Below the pieces are notes generated by a model, which was given only the letters and a program-made list of their open reading frames with translations, searched no databases and had not been told where the DNA came from. A program made the position numbers and the translations under genes. A stretch of 64,000 bases of DNA from Chlorogloea purpurea SAG 13.99 (GTDB taxonomy: Bacteria; Cyanobacteriota; Cyanobacteriia; Cyanobacteriales; Microcystaceae). How positions within the stretch are numbered: position 1 is the stretch's first letter; every line of letters starts with the position of its first letter. This document shows positions 24,975-34,306 of this stretch, piece by piece. The stretch covers positions 62,001 to 126,000 of the forward strand of contig JADQBB010000003.1 in assembly GCA_016903695.1 (NCBI GenBank), read 5' to 3'.

Positions 24975-25155
24975 TAATTTTCGTTGATAAATTAATCAGA
25001 TTATACAAATCAAGCAACCTATACCATAAAAGAACGATTGTATATACTCGATTTCATTCATCCTATTGTCATAATTAAAGAGTAAACAAAAATTTATCTT
25101 CTCTTCATTTGATTTTCTAAAAAATTATCATTTTGTCCTCTTATTTTTTAATGCC

Positions 25156-25563
25156 ATGATTAATTTTATGTACCTCGAAGACGACTCAATCGACGTTATA
25201 AGTATCAGACGGATGTTCAAAAAAAACCAGATTACTAATTCCCTTTATGTAGCTGAAGATGGTTTAGAAGCATTGTCTATATTGCGTGAATTATCTATTT
25301 CCTCCCATGTTATAACAGAAGAAATGGTGATGCTACTAAATTTTTACACTCTCCACGATAAGGGCATTAAGCTTTTGGAAGAATTGCTGTATAACACTCG
25401 TTTTCAAGAAATTCCTGTAATTTTCATCTTAACCGCTGATGAAAAGAAAAACAGACTGCAAACTTATAATTTTAATATAATAGGCTATCTCAGCAAACCG
25501 ATTACTTTCTCGGAAATAGCTAAAATAGTCAGGCTGAAAGTTCATAACTCGGTGGTCTCATAA
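25156..25563 (+). CDS. Degenerate receiver-domain protein (Rcp1-like, phospho-acceptor replaced)
   Basis: A 135-residue CheY-like protein, close to the phytochrome-associated Rcp1 type. The acidic patch E8-D9-D10 (YLEDD), the switch Thr93 (FILTADE) and Lys114 (YLSKPI) are present. The residue aligned with the phospho-acceptor Asp is Asn62 (VMLLNFYTL, where active relatives have LLDLNLP), and the adjacent loop has lost the usual proline. It therefore probably cannot be phosphorylated in the usual way and may act as a phosphorylation-independent partner. No histidine kinase is adjacent; it follows the NACHT gene by 181 nt. Confidence 0.8.
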   Translation: MINFMYLEDDSIDVISIRRMFKKNQITNSLYVAEDGLEALSILRELSISSHVITEEMVMLLNFYTLHDKGIKLLEELLYNTRFQEIPVIFILTADEKKNRLQTYNFNIIGYLSKPITFSEIAKIVRLKVHNSVVS

Positions 25564-25653
25564 CTATTAAAGTTGACTGAATTTAGGATTGAGGTTACTG
25601 CTATCGTTTTTACTAGTTTATAATCGGCATTAATAGTCAATTTTTACAGGTTC

Positions 25654-26535
25654 ATGTCTAATTCGTCTAATTCCCTGCAGTGGCGTGAGGAAATTACATC
25701 CCTGCCGCCCTGGTTACGTCGATCGATCGGTAAATCCAGCGAAATCTCCACCGTTCAACGGATCATCAAACAGAGGAATATTCACACCATCTGCGAGGAG
25801 GGGCGCTGTCCTAACAGGGGTGAATGTTACTCTCAAGGTACGGCGACTTTTTTACTGATGGGGCCTGTATGTACTAGAGCTTGTGCATTCTGTCAAGTGG
25901 ATAAAGGTCACGCTCCCATCCCCCTAGATATAGATGAACCGCGTAAAGTAGCGGAATCGGTAGCTTTATTAGAATTGCGCTACGTGGTCTTAACTTCCGT
26001 GGCTAGGGATGACTTGGCAGACGGCGGCGCACAGTGGTTTGTCAAGACGATGACGGCGATCAGGGAAATCAATCCCGACACGAAAATAGAGGTACTAACT
26101 CCCGACTTCCGGGGCGATAAAAACTCGGTAGCGACGATCGTATCCGCTCAACCTGCCTGTTATAACCACAATATCGAGACGGTGCGACGGTTGCAGGGGC
26201 CCGTGAGAAGGGGGGCGAAATACGATCGATCTCTCGACGTGCTACGTTGGGTAAAACAGTTAGACCCGAATATCGCCACGAAATCGGGAATCATGGTGGG
26301 TCACGGGGAAACGGAAGCAGAAATCATCGAAACCTTACAGGATCTGCGCTCGGTGAACTGCGATCGTCTTACGATCGGTCAGTATATGCGCCCTTCTCTA
26401 GAACACCTGCCGGTACAGAAATATTGGACACCGGCAGAATTTGACCACCTAGGGGAAATCGCTCGCTCTTTGGGCTTCGCTCACGTTCGCTCGGGCCCGT
26501 TAGTACGCAGTTCCTACCACGCCGGGGAAGGGTGA
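25654..26535 (+). CDS. lipA: Lipoyl synthase
   Basis: LipA is a radical-SAM enzyme that inserts two sulfur atoms into octanoyl chains on lipoyl-dependent proteins. Both iron-sulfur motifs are visible: the auxiliary cluster cysteines in [12 protein letters not shown] (C-x4-C-x5-C) and the radical-SAM motif CTRACAFC about 20 residues later. [19 protein letters not shown] and [19 protein letters not shown] are typical. The 293-residue length is normal. The C-terminus ([14 protein letters not shown]) shows the usual conserved RSSY. Its 3' end overlaps the convergent Nudix gene by 22 nt. Many cyanobacteria carry two lipA copies; which one this is cannot be told. Confidence 0.96.
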   Translation: MSNSSNSLQWREEITSLPPWLRRSIGKSSEISTVQRIIKQRNIHTICEEGRCPNRGECYSQGTATFLLMGPVCTRACAFCQVDKGHAPIPLDIDEPRKVAESVALLELRYVVLTSVARDDLADGGAQWFVKTMTAIREINPDTKIEVLTPDFRGDKNSVATIVSAQPACYNHNIETVRRLQGPVRRGAKYDRSLDVLRWVKQLDPNIATKSGIMVGHGETEAEIIETLQDLRSVNCDRLTIGQYMRPSLEHLPVQKYWTPAEFDHLGEIARSLGFAHVRSGPLVRSSYHAGEG

Positions 26536-26954
26536 GGGCGCAGACCATAATCGCGATAACGACGATAATCTGCCAGTATTCGCCCGTGGTCAAAACACAA
26601 CACCGGGGGAAGTTCCCAGAGAGCGAATACGCCGACGCTTTTCGCGTCATCTTCTGCCTTGGGGATTCCCTCCGCGGTGGCGATAAAAACTATACTGAGG
26701 GTGTGCCCACGGGGATCTCTTCCGGGATGGGAGTATACTTGAAACTGTTCGATTAACTCTACCTGAAGGCTAACTTCTTCTAGTGCCTCTCTCATCGCCG
26801 CCTTTTCTACCGACTCGCCGTAATCCACGAAACCACCGGGGAGGGCCCAACCGAGGGGGGGGTTCTGACGTTCGATGAGAATGATGGGGCGATGGGGTCG
26901 ATCGATCAGCTCAATGATAATATCAACAGTAGGGGTGGGGTTTCGATAAGCCAC
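26514..26954 (-). CDS. Nudix hydrolase
   Basis: A 146-residue Nudix protein. The Nudix box runs [22 protein letters not shown], matching GX5EX7REUXEEXGU except that the final Gly is Ser (EEVSL). The substrate position before it, [18 protein letters not shown], is typical of the subfamily that acts on nucleoside diphosphate derivatives (ADP-ribose-like compounds), but the substrate is not determined. The C-terminal part has [20 protein letters not shown]. It shares a short divergent promoter region with gpsA. Confidence 0.9.
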   Translation of the reverse strand: MAYRNPTPTVDIIIELIDRPHRPIILIERQNPPLGWALPGGFVDYGESVEKAAMREALEEVSLQVELIEQFQVYSHPGRDPRGHTLSIVFIATAEGIPKAEDDAKSVGVFALWELPPVLCFDHGRILADYRRYRDYGLRPHPSPAW

Positions 26955-26991
26955 TGTCTGCCTTTAAATTAGTGATGGTGTTAAATATACC

Positions 26992-27981
26992 GTGAAAGAG
27001 AAGACAACGATCGCCATCATCGGCGCGGGAATGTGGGGGACGGCGCTAGGTTCTCTACTGATGAAAAATGGTCATCCCCTCTTCGTTTGGTCACGCCGGA
27101 GTCCCGAAAAACTGGAAGATATAGTCGGGCGAGGCGATGCGATCGTCTCCGCCGTGTCCATCAGCGGTGTCCGTCCCACGATCGCCGCTCTCAAAACCTT
27201 AGATATTCCCCCCGATAGAATCATCGTTACCACAACCAAGGGGCTGGACCCCATCAGTAATGGGACGCCCTTTCAGCTATGGCAAGCTGCTTTCCCCCAT
27301 AATCCCCTGGTAGTTTTATCCGGCCCCAACCTATCGAAAGAGATCGCGCGGGGTTTACCCGCCGCTACGGTGGTAGCGAGTTTTGAGCGTTCATCGGCAG
27401 AAATAGTACAGCTTCTCTTCGCTTCTGATAGTTTCCGCGTGTACGTTAATAATGATCCCCTGGGGACGGAATTAGGCGGCACCTTAAAAAACGTTATGGC
27501 GATCGCCTCCGGGGTATGCGATGGGTTAGCGTTGGGCACTAACGCTAAATCCGCTTTACTAACCCGCGCCTTACCGGAGATGATCCGGGTAGGAACTACC
27601 CTAGGCGGTAAACGAGATACTTTTTTTGGCTTATCGGGATTGGGCGACCTATTAGCCACCTGTAATAGCGTTCTCTCCAGGAATTATCAGGTGGGTTATC
27701 AATTAAGTCAGGGTAAATCCCTAGAGAATATTCTACGAGATTTAGAGGGCACCGCCGAGGGAGTGAATACCACCGAAGTTCTGGTAAGTATAGCCAAGCT
27801 GCACAGCTTGTATATTCCCATAACCCACCAAGTTCACCGCTTGTTAACGGGAGAAATTTCTCCCGAAACGGCGGTGAAAGCTTTAATGCAGAGGGATCTG
27901 AAAGCGGAAAGCATCGACAGTGAGCGAGAGGCGCTACTTTCAGTGGAAATTAACGAACACTCACCTCCTGTTAAATCTTAA
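26992..27981 (+). CDS. gpsA: Glycerol-3-phosphate dehydrogenase [NAD(P)+]
   Basis: GpsA reduces dihydroxyacetone phosphate to sn-glycerol 3-phosphate, the backbone of membrane glycerolipids. The 329-residue protein opens at GTG 26992 with the dinucleotide-binding motif GAGMWGTALG. It carries VLSGPNLSKEIARGLPAATV, the catalytic lysine in GTLKNVMAIASGVCDGLALG, and FGLSGLGDLLATC with TEGVNTTEV at the substrate loop. Length is normal for the family. An acidic, Ser-rich tail of about 15 residues after the family core is unremarkable. The gene is divergent from the Nudix gene and monocistronic. Confidence 0.97.
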   Translation: MKEKTTIAIIGAGMWGTALGSLLMKNGHPLFVWSRRSPEKLEDIVGRGDAIVSAVSISGVRPTIAALKTLDIPPDRIIVTTTKGLDPISNGTPFQLWQAAFPHNPLVVLSGPNLSKEIARGLPAATVVASFERSSAEIVQLLFASDSFRVYVNNDPLGTELGGTLKNVMAIASGVCDGLALGTNAKSALLTRALPEMIRVGTTLGGKRDTFFGLSGLGDLLATCNSVLSRNYQVGYQLSQGKSLENILRDLEGTAEGVNTTEVLVSIAKLHSLYIPITHQVHRLLTGEISPETAVKALMQRDLKAESIDSEREALLSVEINEHSPPVKS

Positions 27982-28148
27982 AATCCCCCACCCGTTACGG
28001 TAGGAGATCAAAGATTTCAAGCGGTCATAGCATTAATGAATGACCAGGTTTCTCGACGAAAAAAGCCTAATCATTCCTGTAAATACTTCCAACATAACCT
28101 CGCCTATTTATTTTTGCCATCAGCGAAAATTCTGAGATCACTCTTGAT

Positions 28149-28568
28149 TCAAGAAATATCTATGCCTCTGTATTTCTTGGGTTTAGAAGAAGGTTGCGAT
28201 TGAGGTTCCGCGTGCTGAATTGGCATGGAAACCCCTCTATATTTACCGAGCGTCGGTTTTGCCGTGGTTATCAGGGGAGCTTTTTTCGTCTCAGTGTAAC
28301 TCACACCGCGATATTTTTGCGTCTGCCCCCCAGACCCTTCCGCGATCGTAGGGGGCTGTGGTGCGGGTGTGGTTAATAGTTGCGTGACTACCGCCACTAC
28401 TGCAATTAATAATAAAAGTTGTATCTGCCAGGGCGCAATAACTAATCCGACTAAAAAGCATATTACCGTCACCACGCCGCTTAAATAAGCTATCTCGTCT
28501 TGAGATTTTTGCCAGATATAAGCCGCTAAGGTAGCGATCGCTAAGGGCAAGAAGAATAAATAACCCAT
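28149..28568 (-). CDS. DUF4278 domain membrane protein
   Basis: A 139-residue cyanobacterial protein with two or three N-terminal membrane helices (YLFFLPLAIATLAAYIW, then TVICFLVGLVIAPW and LLLLIAVVAVV). The cytoplasmic or lumenal tail carries three copies of the DUF4278 signature: KYRGVSY, KYRGVSM and KYRGIDI, separated by Pro/Gln/Ser-rich linkers. The function of the KYRG motif is unknown; it is found almost only in cyanobacteria. The repeated motif with low-complexity spacing suggests a tethered multivalent binding tail. It is not linked to any obvious partner. Confidence 0.8.
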   Translation of the reverse strand: MGYLFFLPLAIATLAAYIWQKSQDEIAYLSGVVTVICFLVGLVIAPWQIQLLLLIAVVAVVTQLLTTPAPQPPTIAEGSGGQTQKYRGVSYTETKKAPLITTAKPTLGKYRGVSMPIQHAEPQSQPSSKPKKYRGIDIS

Positions 28569-28903
28569 AGAATTCCGTTGAGTTGTTTATTTAATTATCT
28601 CTCTCCTAGTGCTTCTCGATCGTTGTTCTCTCTTACATATGTTGATCTCAGTACATATCCAAGCTCAATTGGGTAATCAATAAGCTAGACTTATATTTAA
28701 TATAATCTAAACTTTGTCAATTATTATTTACAAAACTTAAATTATTTGTTACATTTAATTACATAGACAAATATATTAAATAGCTAAACGAGATTTAATT
28801 TTTCTTTATAGATAAAGATAAGCCTCAGTCCTGATTGGATTAGCTGTAAGTGTAGATAGATTTTTTTCATTGAGTTCTCCTACTTAATCCCTAGACGAAA
28901 ATT
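28569..28903. other. AT-rich intergenic region
   Basis: About 335 bp separate the DUF4278 gene from the epimerase gene, both on the minus strand. The centre (28700..28830) is very AT-rich. I see no ORF with coding character, no clear promoter, and no RNA gene. Confidence 0.5.
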
Positions 28904-29875
28904 CTAGGGTTTTTTATTAGGGTCAATTTTATATAAATTTTGAATCCATTCCCATTCTTGAGCCAATCCCTCTATTAAAGATACTTTTGGCGAGTAGGCG
29001 AGAATGTTCTTAGCTTTACTTACATCAGCCGCAGTATGTCGGGCATCGCCCCGGGCCATCGGTTGGAAATCGCGTTGAATGGGCTTACCGATCAAAGTTT
29101 CCATAGTATCGAGAACATGAGTTAAAACAACTCTACTACCGCCGCCAATATTAAACACTTCTCCCACTGCCTCCGGCGCTTCTGCCGCCGATAAATTAGC
29201 GGCTACCGCATCGCTGACGAAAGTAAAATCGCGGGTTTGTTGCCCGTCTCCGTATATCCCTATAGATTGGTCGAAAATAGCAGCTTTGAAAAATTTATGA
29301 AAAGCCATATCGGGGCGTTGACGGGGGCCGTACACGGTAAAGTAGCGTAAGGCAGTGACGGGTACACCAAAATTATGATAATAAAGCCAGCACAGTGTCT
29401 CGGCGGCTAATTTGGTGATACCGTAGGGAGAAACCGGCTGGGGGCAGATAGTTTCTGGTGTGGGCATGGTTTCGGCGTTGCCATACACGGAAGATGTGGA
29501 GGCGAATACCATTCTTTTTAAAGATGGGGTTTCCTTCGCCGCTTCTAGTATGATCTGCGTGGCGTTGATATTTCTTTCGGTATAGAGACGGAATCCATCA
29601 CCCCAACTCGCTCTTACTCCCGCTTGTGCCGCTTGGTGATATAGTACATCCGTGTGCTGTAAGAGGATTTTCCAGTCTATAGTCTGAATATCTGCTTCTA
29701 TCAGGTCAAAATTTGGATATTGTTGGAGAATAGCGATATTATTTCGCTTCAGTTTAGAGTCGTAGTAATCGTTGAAATGATCGATACCGATTACGTGTTC
29801 CCCTTCTTTTAATAAGGTTTGCGCTAAATGTGAACCGATAAACCCTGCCGCACCCGTAACAATTTTAGTAGCCAT
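28904..29875 (-). CDS. NAD-dependent sugar epimerase (UDP-glucuronate 4-epimerase-like)
   Basis: An extended short-chain dehydrogenase/reductase of about 323 residues. The start is taken at ATG 29875 (MATKIVTGAAGFIGSHLAQT), where the Rossmann motif TGAAGFIG begins the family core; an ATG at 29902 is in frame. The catalytic set is S in ASTSSVYGNAETMP, then Y and K in SPYGITKLAAETL. The sequence FTVYGPRQRPDMAFHKFF is characteristic of UDP-glucuronic acid/galactose 4-epimerases. It likely supplies a sugar nucleotide for surface glycan synthesis. The exact substrate is not decided by sequence. Confidence 0.88.
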   Translation of the reverse strand: MATKIVTGAAGFIGSHLAQTLLKEGEHVIGIDHFNDYYDSKLKRNNIAILQQYPNFDLIEADIQTIDWKILLQHTDVLYHQAAQAGVRASWGDGFRLYTERNINATQIILEAAKETPSLKRMVFASTSSVYGNAETMPTPETICPQPVSPYGITKLAAETLCWLYYHNFGVPVTALRYFTVYGPRQRPDMAFHKFFKAAIFDQSIGIYGDGQQTRDFTFVSDAVAANLSAAEAPEAVGEVFNIGGGSRVVLTHVLDTMETLIGKPIQRDFQPMARGDARHTAADVSKAKNILAYSPKVSLIEGLAQEWEWIQNLYKIDPNKKP

Positions 29876-29939
29876 TCGGTCTTCACAATACAGTAATTTC
29901 AATCATTATATTGAGTTTCACATTCCGGTAAACCCGAAT

Positions 29940-30425
29940 TTACTTCGGCGACTGAACCGTTAATATACAGCAGTGGGCGTGATGGAGAACGTGGTTGCTG
30001 ACACTACCTAATAATAACTCTCCCAGACCCGATCGCCCTCTTCTACCCAAGACGATTAAATCCGCGGGCCATTCTTTGGCGACCCGGCAGATCGTGCGGG
30101 CGGGATTACCGTATGATTGTTGATATTGGGCTTCAATTCCCTTTTCTTTCGCCATATTAACCCGTGACTGTAAAGTTTTCATCCCGGTTTTCTCGAACTC
30201 TACCCACTGTTGTCGCCAAGTTTCCACGGTTAGATCGTTTCCCCCGGCCGGATACAATTCCCATAAATCCGAGGGTATCGGTAAGGGGCTATAATCTTCC
30301 TCCGATGAAAGTACGTGCAGTAAAAGTAAGCTAGAACCGTTGCTAGTGGCTAGAGAAAGGGCAGAATTAAATACGGTTTCCGCTCTTTCTGACATATCCA
30401 ACGCTACCAGAATTTTGCTATACAT
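29940..30425 (-). CDS. Universal stress protein (UspA family, ATP-binding type)
   Basis: A 161-residue UspA-fold protein. The N-terminal strand KILVALDMSERAETV and the C-terminal ATP-binding motif G-2x-G-9x-G-S, seen in GRRGRSGLGELLLGSVSNHV, indicate an ATP-binding subtype. An insertion of about 15 residues (LYPAGGNDLTVETW) between the second strand and the following helix is common in cyanobacteria. Usp proteins respond to starvation, redox or osmotic stress, but their molecular role is not settled. It is divergent from rnd and about 65 nt upstream of the epimerase. Confidence 0.93.
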   Translation of the reverse strand: MYSKILVALDMSERAETVFNSALSLATSNGSSLLLLHVLSSEEDYSPLPIPSDLWELYPAGGNDLTVETWRQQWVEFEKTGMKTLQSRVNMAKEKGIEAQYQQSYGNPARTICRVAKEWPADLIVLGRRGRSGLGELLLGSVSNHVLHHAHCCILTVQSPK

Positions 30426-30451
30426 TTTTTCTTCTCCTATTCTGCTAAATT

Positions 30452-31381
30452 ATGTCCTATCTCACCTCTGTTGATAGTATCAAAGCATCGATCGATCTTT
30501 ACAGTCAAGGAAAAACTCTCTGGTTAGATACAGAAGTAGCCGAGCCTCAATCCAAAAAACCGCGACTTTCCCTGATCTCGATTCAGGACGATTCTACCGA
30601 CTTATCAGGGCAATCAGTCACAATTATTGATGTTCTCGATCGAGCGCCCTTGATAGATTTATTCATCGAGAAAATCATGGTCAATCGGGGTATCAAAAAA
30701 ATTTTCCACAATGCGGCCTACGATCGTAAATTTTTAGGTGGTAATAAAGCTGAAAATATCGTTTGTACCCTCAAGTTAGCCAGAGATATTCCCTATTATC
30801 TCGCTCCCTTGCCCAACTATAAACTCGCCACCCTAGCCGAACAATTATGCCACTTCCCCCCTATCGATAAATCCTTACAATCTAGCGATTGGGGTGTTCG
30901 CCCCCTCTCCGAAGAGCAATTAAATTATGCTAAACTCGACCCGGTTTATACGGCACAAGTTCACGGGCGGCTAATCCAATTATCTCAATTGGTGGAACCC
31001 GACCCTCAGCAGGAGAATCTCACCTTACTGACTCGCAGATACCAGGAAATTTTCTCTCCTTGGCGAGTGCTAGACACAGAAATAGAACATTTGCGAGAGA
31101 GAATTAAAGAAGCGATGAAAGCCAAAAAAATCGATAAAACTAACGGTTTCAGTCTCGGTCAAAAAAACAGTAACACTAGCCAAATAGATATTAATACCCT
31201 CGCCCGATCAATTATCTCGGATCAAGATCCCGTTAATTTTTCCCTCAAATTAACGAGTGAAATAAAGAAAGCTCTAGGCAATTTATTGTCTGATCTACCT
31301 GTGGAAAATATTCCTAAAACCGTTTTCACTCTCAGATTTCAGGGAGAAGAACAGGAAGACGAAGAAGATATACCCTTTTAA
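30452..31381 (+). CDS. rnd: Ribonuclease D (DEDD 3'-5' exoribonuclease)
   Basis: RNase D trims the 3' ends of tRNA precursors and other small RNAs. The DEDD catalytic residues appear in order: Exo I in LWLDTEVAEPQ (Asp and Glu), Exo II in HNAAYDRKFLGG (Asp) and Exo III in LNYAKLDPVYTAQV (Tyr and Asp). The cyanobacterial protein has 309 residues and lacks a clear C-terminal HRDC domain; its C-terminal part is helical and acidic (EEQEDEEDIPF). The next gene is convergent, only 3 nt away. No operon is apparent. Confidence 0.9.
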   Translation: MSYLTSVDSIKASIDLYSQGKTLWLDTEVAEPQSKKPRLSLISIQDDSTDLSGQSVTIIDVLDRAPLIDLFIEKIMVNRGIKKIFHNAAYDRKFLGGNKAENIVCTLKLARDIPYYLAPLPNYKLATLAEQLCHFPPIDKSLQSSDWGVRPLSEEQLNYAKLDPVYTAQVHGRLIQLSQLVEPDPQQENLTLLTRRYQEIFSPWRVLDTEIEHLRERIKEAMKAKKIDKTNGFSLGQKNSNTSQIDINTLARSIISDQDPVNFSLKLTSEIKKALGNLLSDLPVENIPKTVFTLRFQGEEQEDEEDIPF

Positions 31382-31384
31382 TCT

Positions 31385-31840
31385 TTAATAAATAAAAATA
31401 CCTCCCTGTCTATTGATATTCAAGGTAGTGTAACCTGGAATTTCGTTAGGGGCGGTAGTAATTGTCAGAGTCACCTCGTTATTATCGTTAACATCCACGG
31501 AGTAGATAAGACTTAAAGGATTTCTAACGGCAGAATTTTGAGAGTTATTAATCAAAATATAGGCTGGTAAATTAAAACCTTTCAAAACTGTAGAATCCCC
31601 AGCGACAATTTGTTGGGGGGAAGGCTTAATATTAGCTGTTAGATCGTAATCCAAAAGCAGATCGGTAGAGTTAACAATTTTAATCGTGACCGGGCGTTGG
31701 GGGTTAACTCTGGCGACGGGTTGCCAAGGGCCGGGCACGAAAGTGGTAGCGGGGGGAGTTTGAGCGATCGAATGGGGGGCTAAGAGCAAGCAGGTATTAG
31801 CAGTTAACAAGCCCACGGTAAGTAAATAAGCCAATTTCAT
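31385..31840 (-). CDS. Predicted secreted protein, family unknown
   Basis: A 151-residue protein with a signal peptide (MKLAYLLTVGLLTANTCLLL, cleavage probably after SIAQ). The rest is a beta-rich domain containing RPVTIKIVNSTDLLLDYDL, then VLKGFNLPAYILINNS and SVDVNDNNEVTLTITTAPNE. This looks like an immunoglobulin-like fold. It is the last gene of an overlapping operon: the LpxB-like gene's stop and this start overlap by 4 nt (ATGA). The operon order suggests a role at the cell surface, but no function is known. Confidence 0.75.
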   Translation of the reverse strand: MKLAYLLTVGLLTANTCLLLAPHSIAQTPPATTFVPGPWQPVARVNPQRPVTIKIVNSTDLLLDYDLTANIKPSPQQIVAGDSTVLKGFNLPAYILINNSQNSAVRNPLSLIYSVDVNDNNEVTLTITTAPNEIPGYTTLNINRQGGIFIY

Positions 31841-33081
31841 AAATTTCCTCTCACGGGCATCATGTCCCTGACTATGGTAGCAATTTTAGCCGCCGCACCG
31901 GACTCTCCCCTAACTTTTCGTAAAGATTCTCGAATTTGACTTAATTTATGGCGATCATCCAAGAAAGAAATTACTAGACGACCTACCTCTTCCGGTTCTA
32001 ATTCCCCCAATAACTCCGGGACGATCTCCTGTCCGGCCCAAATATTGGGCCACGCGTAAAGCCGTTTCTGTTTCAACATCGTTCGATTGATAATCTTAGC
32101 CATCGTCGAACCTATACCAGGTAGGTTAGCCAGTAATCCTGGTATGCCGTCCCAAGTACGCATCGCGTCGAGCTGTTGCGTGGGCAGTAGGACTATCATC
32201 GGCACTCCTAAACCCCCTAATTCGGCGGTGTTAGCACCCACCGTGGTCAAAGCCAGATCGCAGTTTGCCAACCATCGATGGGCGGGAAACTCCTTGATGA
32301 GTTCGATTTTGATTCCCGATGGAGTTTCTAGATAGGGAGCGTCTGTTTCTTGCCCCACTAAAACGCCGCCTCTCCAACCGGTTCGATCGATGATAGGGTT
32401 GATTCGTGGGTCAGCAAAACCCGCCAGAGCGGATAAATCGAGGGTGGGGGCCACGGGAATTATAAAGCGAGTGCGTGGATAACTGCGCGCGATAACTTCC
32501 GCGGTGGCCAAACTTAAAGGGAGACCTTGGCTCAATTTCCACGGCTTGGAACCAGGTAAAAAAGCGATCACGGGAGTGTTATCGTCTCTGGTAATCTGGT
32601 CACACCTCTCAACATCTAACATTAAATCTCCCACTACCTCCACCTTGTGTCGATAGGCTATGGGGATTTTTGACCGCACAGCAGGGCTAGTGACGGCAAA
32701 GCGATCGAGCCAACGATACCACCTAGCTTCCCACTCGCCATAAATCAAGGATTGATAGCCGAGACGTTTGGCGATAACGAGGGTAAAAAATTGATCGCCA
32801 CCCAAGAAAACCACCAGTCCTTGGGGATACCAATCCCAGTTATCGGCGGTTTTTCCCGAAAAAAGAAAATTAAAAAAATGTTCTGGAGATTGAACTCGAT
32901 TCACTTCAGGATAATTTTTCACTACCTCTGTTTCCGTACCCATAGCGTGAGTACAGGGGGAGAGGATGACGGAGATCCGCAATCTCTCCGACCTTAACGA
33001 TTGGCGCAACGCTTTAACCACGGGACGAACCCAAGTAGATACCTCACCGGGGCCGTTAGAGAGAATGAGAACATCAAACAT
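31837..33081 (-). CDS. Lipid-A-disaccharide synthase-like protein
   Basis: A 414-residue GT-B-fold protein related to LpxB. It opens MFDVLILSNGPGEVSTWVRP, where SNGPGE replaces the SGE of classical LpxB. The C-terminal half shows PVIAFLPGSKPWKLSQGL, LTTVGANTAELGGLGVPMIV and VLLPTQQLDAMRTWDG, typical of UDP-sugar-binding domains. LpxB itself joins two acylated glucosamines in lipid A, and cyanobacteria carry both LpxB and this related form, whose substrate is not established. It overlaps the upstream sugar-nucleotide pyrophosphorylase gene by 8 nt and the downstream secreted-protein gene by 4 nt. Confidence 0.85.
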   Translation of the reverse strand: MFDVLILSNGPGEVSTWVRPVVKALRQSLRSERLRISVILSPCTHAMGTETEVVKNYPEVNRVQSPEHFFNFLFSGKTADNWDWYPQGLVVFLGGDQFFTLVIAKRLGYQSLIYGEWEARWYRWLDRFAVTSPAVRSKIPIAYRHKVEVVGDLMLDVERCDQITRDDNTPVIAFLPGSKPWKLSQGLPLSLATAEVIARSYPRTRFIIPVAPTLDLSALAGFADPRINPIIDRTGWRGGVLVGQETDAPYLETPSGIKIELIKEFPAHRWLANCDLALTTVGANTAELGGLGVPMIVLLPTQQLDAMRTWDGIPGLLANLPGIGSTMAKIINRTMLKQKRLYAWPNIWAGQEIVPELLGELEPEEVGRLVISFLDDRHKLSQIRESLRKVRGESGAAAKIATIVRDMMPVRGNL

Positions 33082-34240
33082 CTTCTGAATTTAATAGATC
33101 ATTGATCGCCATACGCTTACTGAGTGTATCGTCCGTGGGTATTTGGCGCGCGTCGGTGATCAACCAATCTAAAGCGGCGGCTTGTACATCGATCGCCGCG
33201 CCGGTTTTATCAACGCAATAACGTCCGAAAACTAATTTATCCACTAGGCGCACCCCGGCTCCCAGACGAGAGTATTCAAAGATAACGCTATTATCGACGG
33301 TAGCACCGCTACAGATCCAGCAGTTGGGGCCGATCATGGTCGGGCCGATAATTTTCGCCCCGTCTTCAATACGGGTCATAGCGCCGATATAAACGGGGCC
33401 GGTGATGTCCACTTTATCCCAATCTACCGACACGTTCAAACCCGTGTAGATGCCAGGTTTAACTTCGATACCCGGTATGGCTACGTTTTTGATCTCCCTT
33501 GATAATACGCCCCGGATGGCGTGCCAGTAGTCGGGTACTTTACCGATGTCCACCCATTCAAATTCCATGTTCATCGCGTAGAAAGGAGCTTTTTTCGCCA
33601 CTAATTCGGGAAACAATTCGCTGCCTATATCGTATTTTTGACCTGGGGGTATGAAGTCGATGACTTCCGGTTCAAAAATATAGATACCTGTGTTGATCTC
33701 CGTGCTGAGGGCTTCTTCCACGGCAGGTTTTTCTTGGAAACTGAGAATGCGATTTTCCCCGTCCGTCACCACTACACCGTAACTGGAAACTACTTCTCTG
33801 GGAACCGATTTGGTGATGACGGTGGCGATCGCTCCTTTTTCCCTATGCCACTTGATCGCCGCGGTCAAATCGAGGTCGATAAGCGCGTCACCGCACAGCA
33901 CCACGAAGGTATCGTCAAAAAACGGGCTAAAATCTTGTATGCGTCTGATTCCCCCCGCCGATCCTAACGCGTCACCAATTAATTCTCCATCTTCGATACG
34001 CCCTTCAAAAGAATAGCCAATATGAACACCGAAACGCTGCCCATCGCGAAAATAATTTTCTATTTCTTCCGCTAGATGACTCACATTGACCATGATCTGA
34101 TCGAAGCCGTGTTGGCGTAATAATTCTAAGAGAAATTCCATTACTGGCTTTTGTAAAATGGGGATCAGGGGTTTGGGTATGGTGTGGGTAATCGGGCGCA
34201 CGCGAGTCCCTTTACCAGCGGCCAGAATCATGGCTTTCAT
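33074..34240 (-). CDS. Sugar-nucleotide pyrophosphorylase with hexapeptide-repeat domain
   Basis: A 388-residue nucleotidyltransferase. The N-terminal signature AAGKGTRVRPITHTIPKPLI binds the NTP, FVVLCGDALIDLDL supplies the metal Asp, and EWVDIGKVPDYW follows. The C-terminal part (from about residue 265: GPVYIGAMTRIEDGAKIIGP, MIGPNCWICSGATV) forms a left-handed beta helix. This arrangement fits mannose-1-phosphate guanylyl- or glucose-1-phosphate thymidylyl/uridylyltransferases. The specific NTP and sugar are not decided. It begins a tightly overlapping operon with the LpxB-like and secreted-protein genes; scpA ends 66 nt upstream on the same strand. Confidence 0.9.
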   Translation of the reverse strand: MKAMILAAGKGTRVRPITHTIPKPLIPILQKPVMEFLLELLRQHGFDQIMVNVSHLAEEIENYFRDGQRFGVHIGYSFEGRIEDGELIGDALGSAGGIRRIQDFSPFFDDTFVVLCGDALIDLDLTAAIKWHREKGAIATVITKSVPREVVSSYGVVVTDGENRILSFQEKPAVEEALSTEINTGIYIFEPEVIDFIPPGQKYDIGSELFPELVAKKAPFYAMNMEFEWVDIGKVPDYWHAIRGVLSREIKNVAIPGIEVKPGIYTGLNVSVDWDKVDITGPVYIGAMTRIEDGAKIIGPTMIGPNCWICSGATVDNSVIFEYSRLGAGVRLVDKLVFGRYCVDKTGAAIDVQAAALDWLITDARQIPTDDTLSKRMAINDLLNSEDV

Positions 34241-34306
34241 GAATAGTTGCTTCCTTCTACGTTACCGGTGCAAATGGTTTAATTAATATTGCCTAGTTTA
34301 CCATTA

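Noticed and set aside
25564-25653. Partner gene for the degenerate receiver
   Set aside because: Only 90 nt separate it from lipA and there is no ORF; no kinase is adjacent.
31837-33081. Canonical LpxB of the lipid A pathway
   Set aside because: The N-terminal motif is SNGPGE, not the canonical SGE form, so it is named LpxB-like; no lpxA, lpxC or lpxD genes are adjacent.
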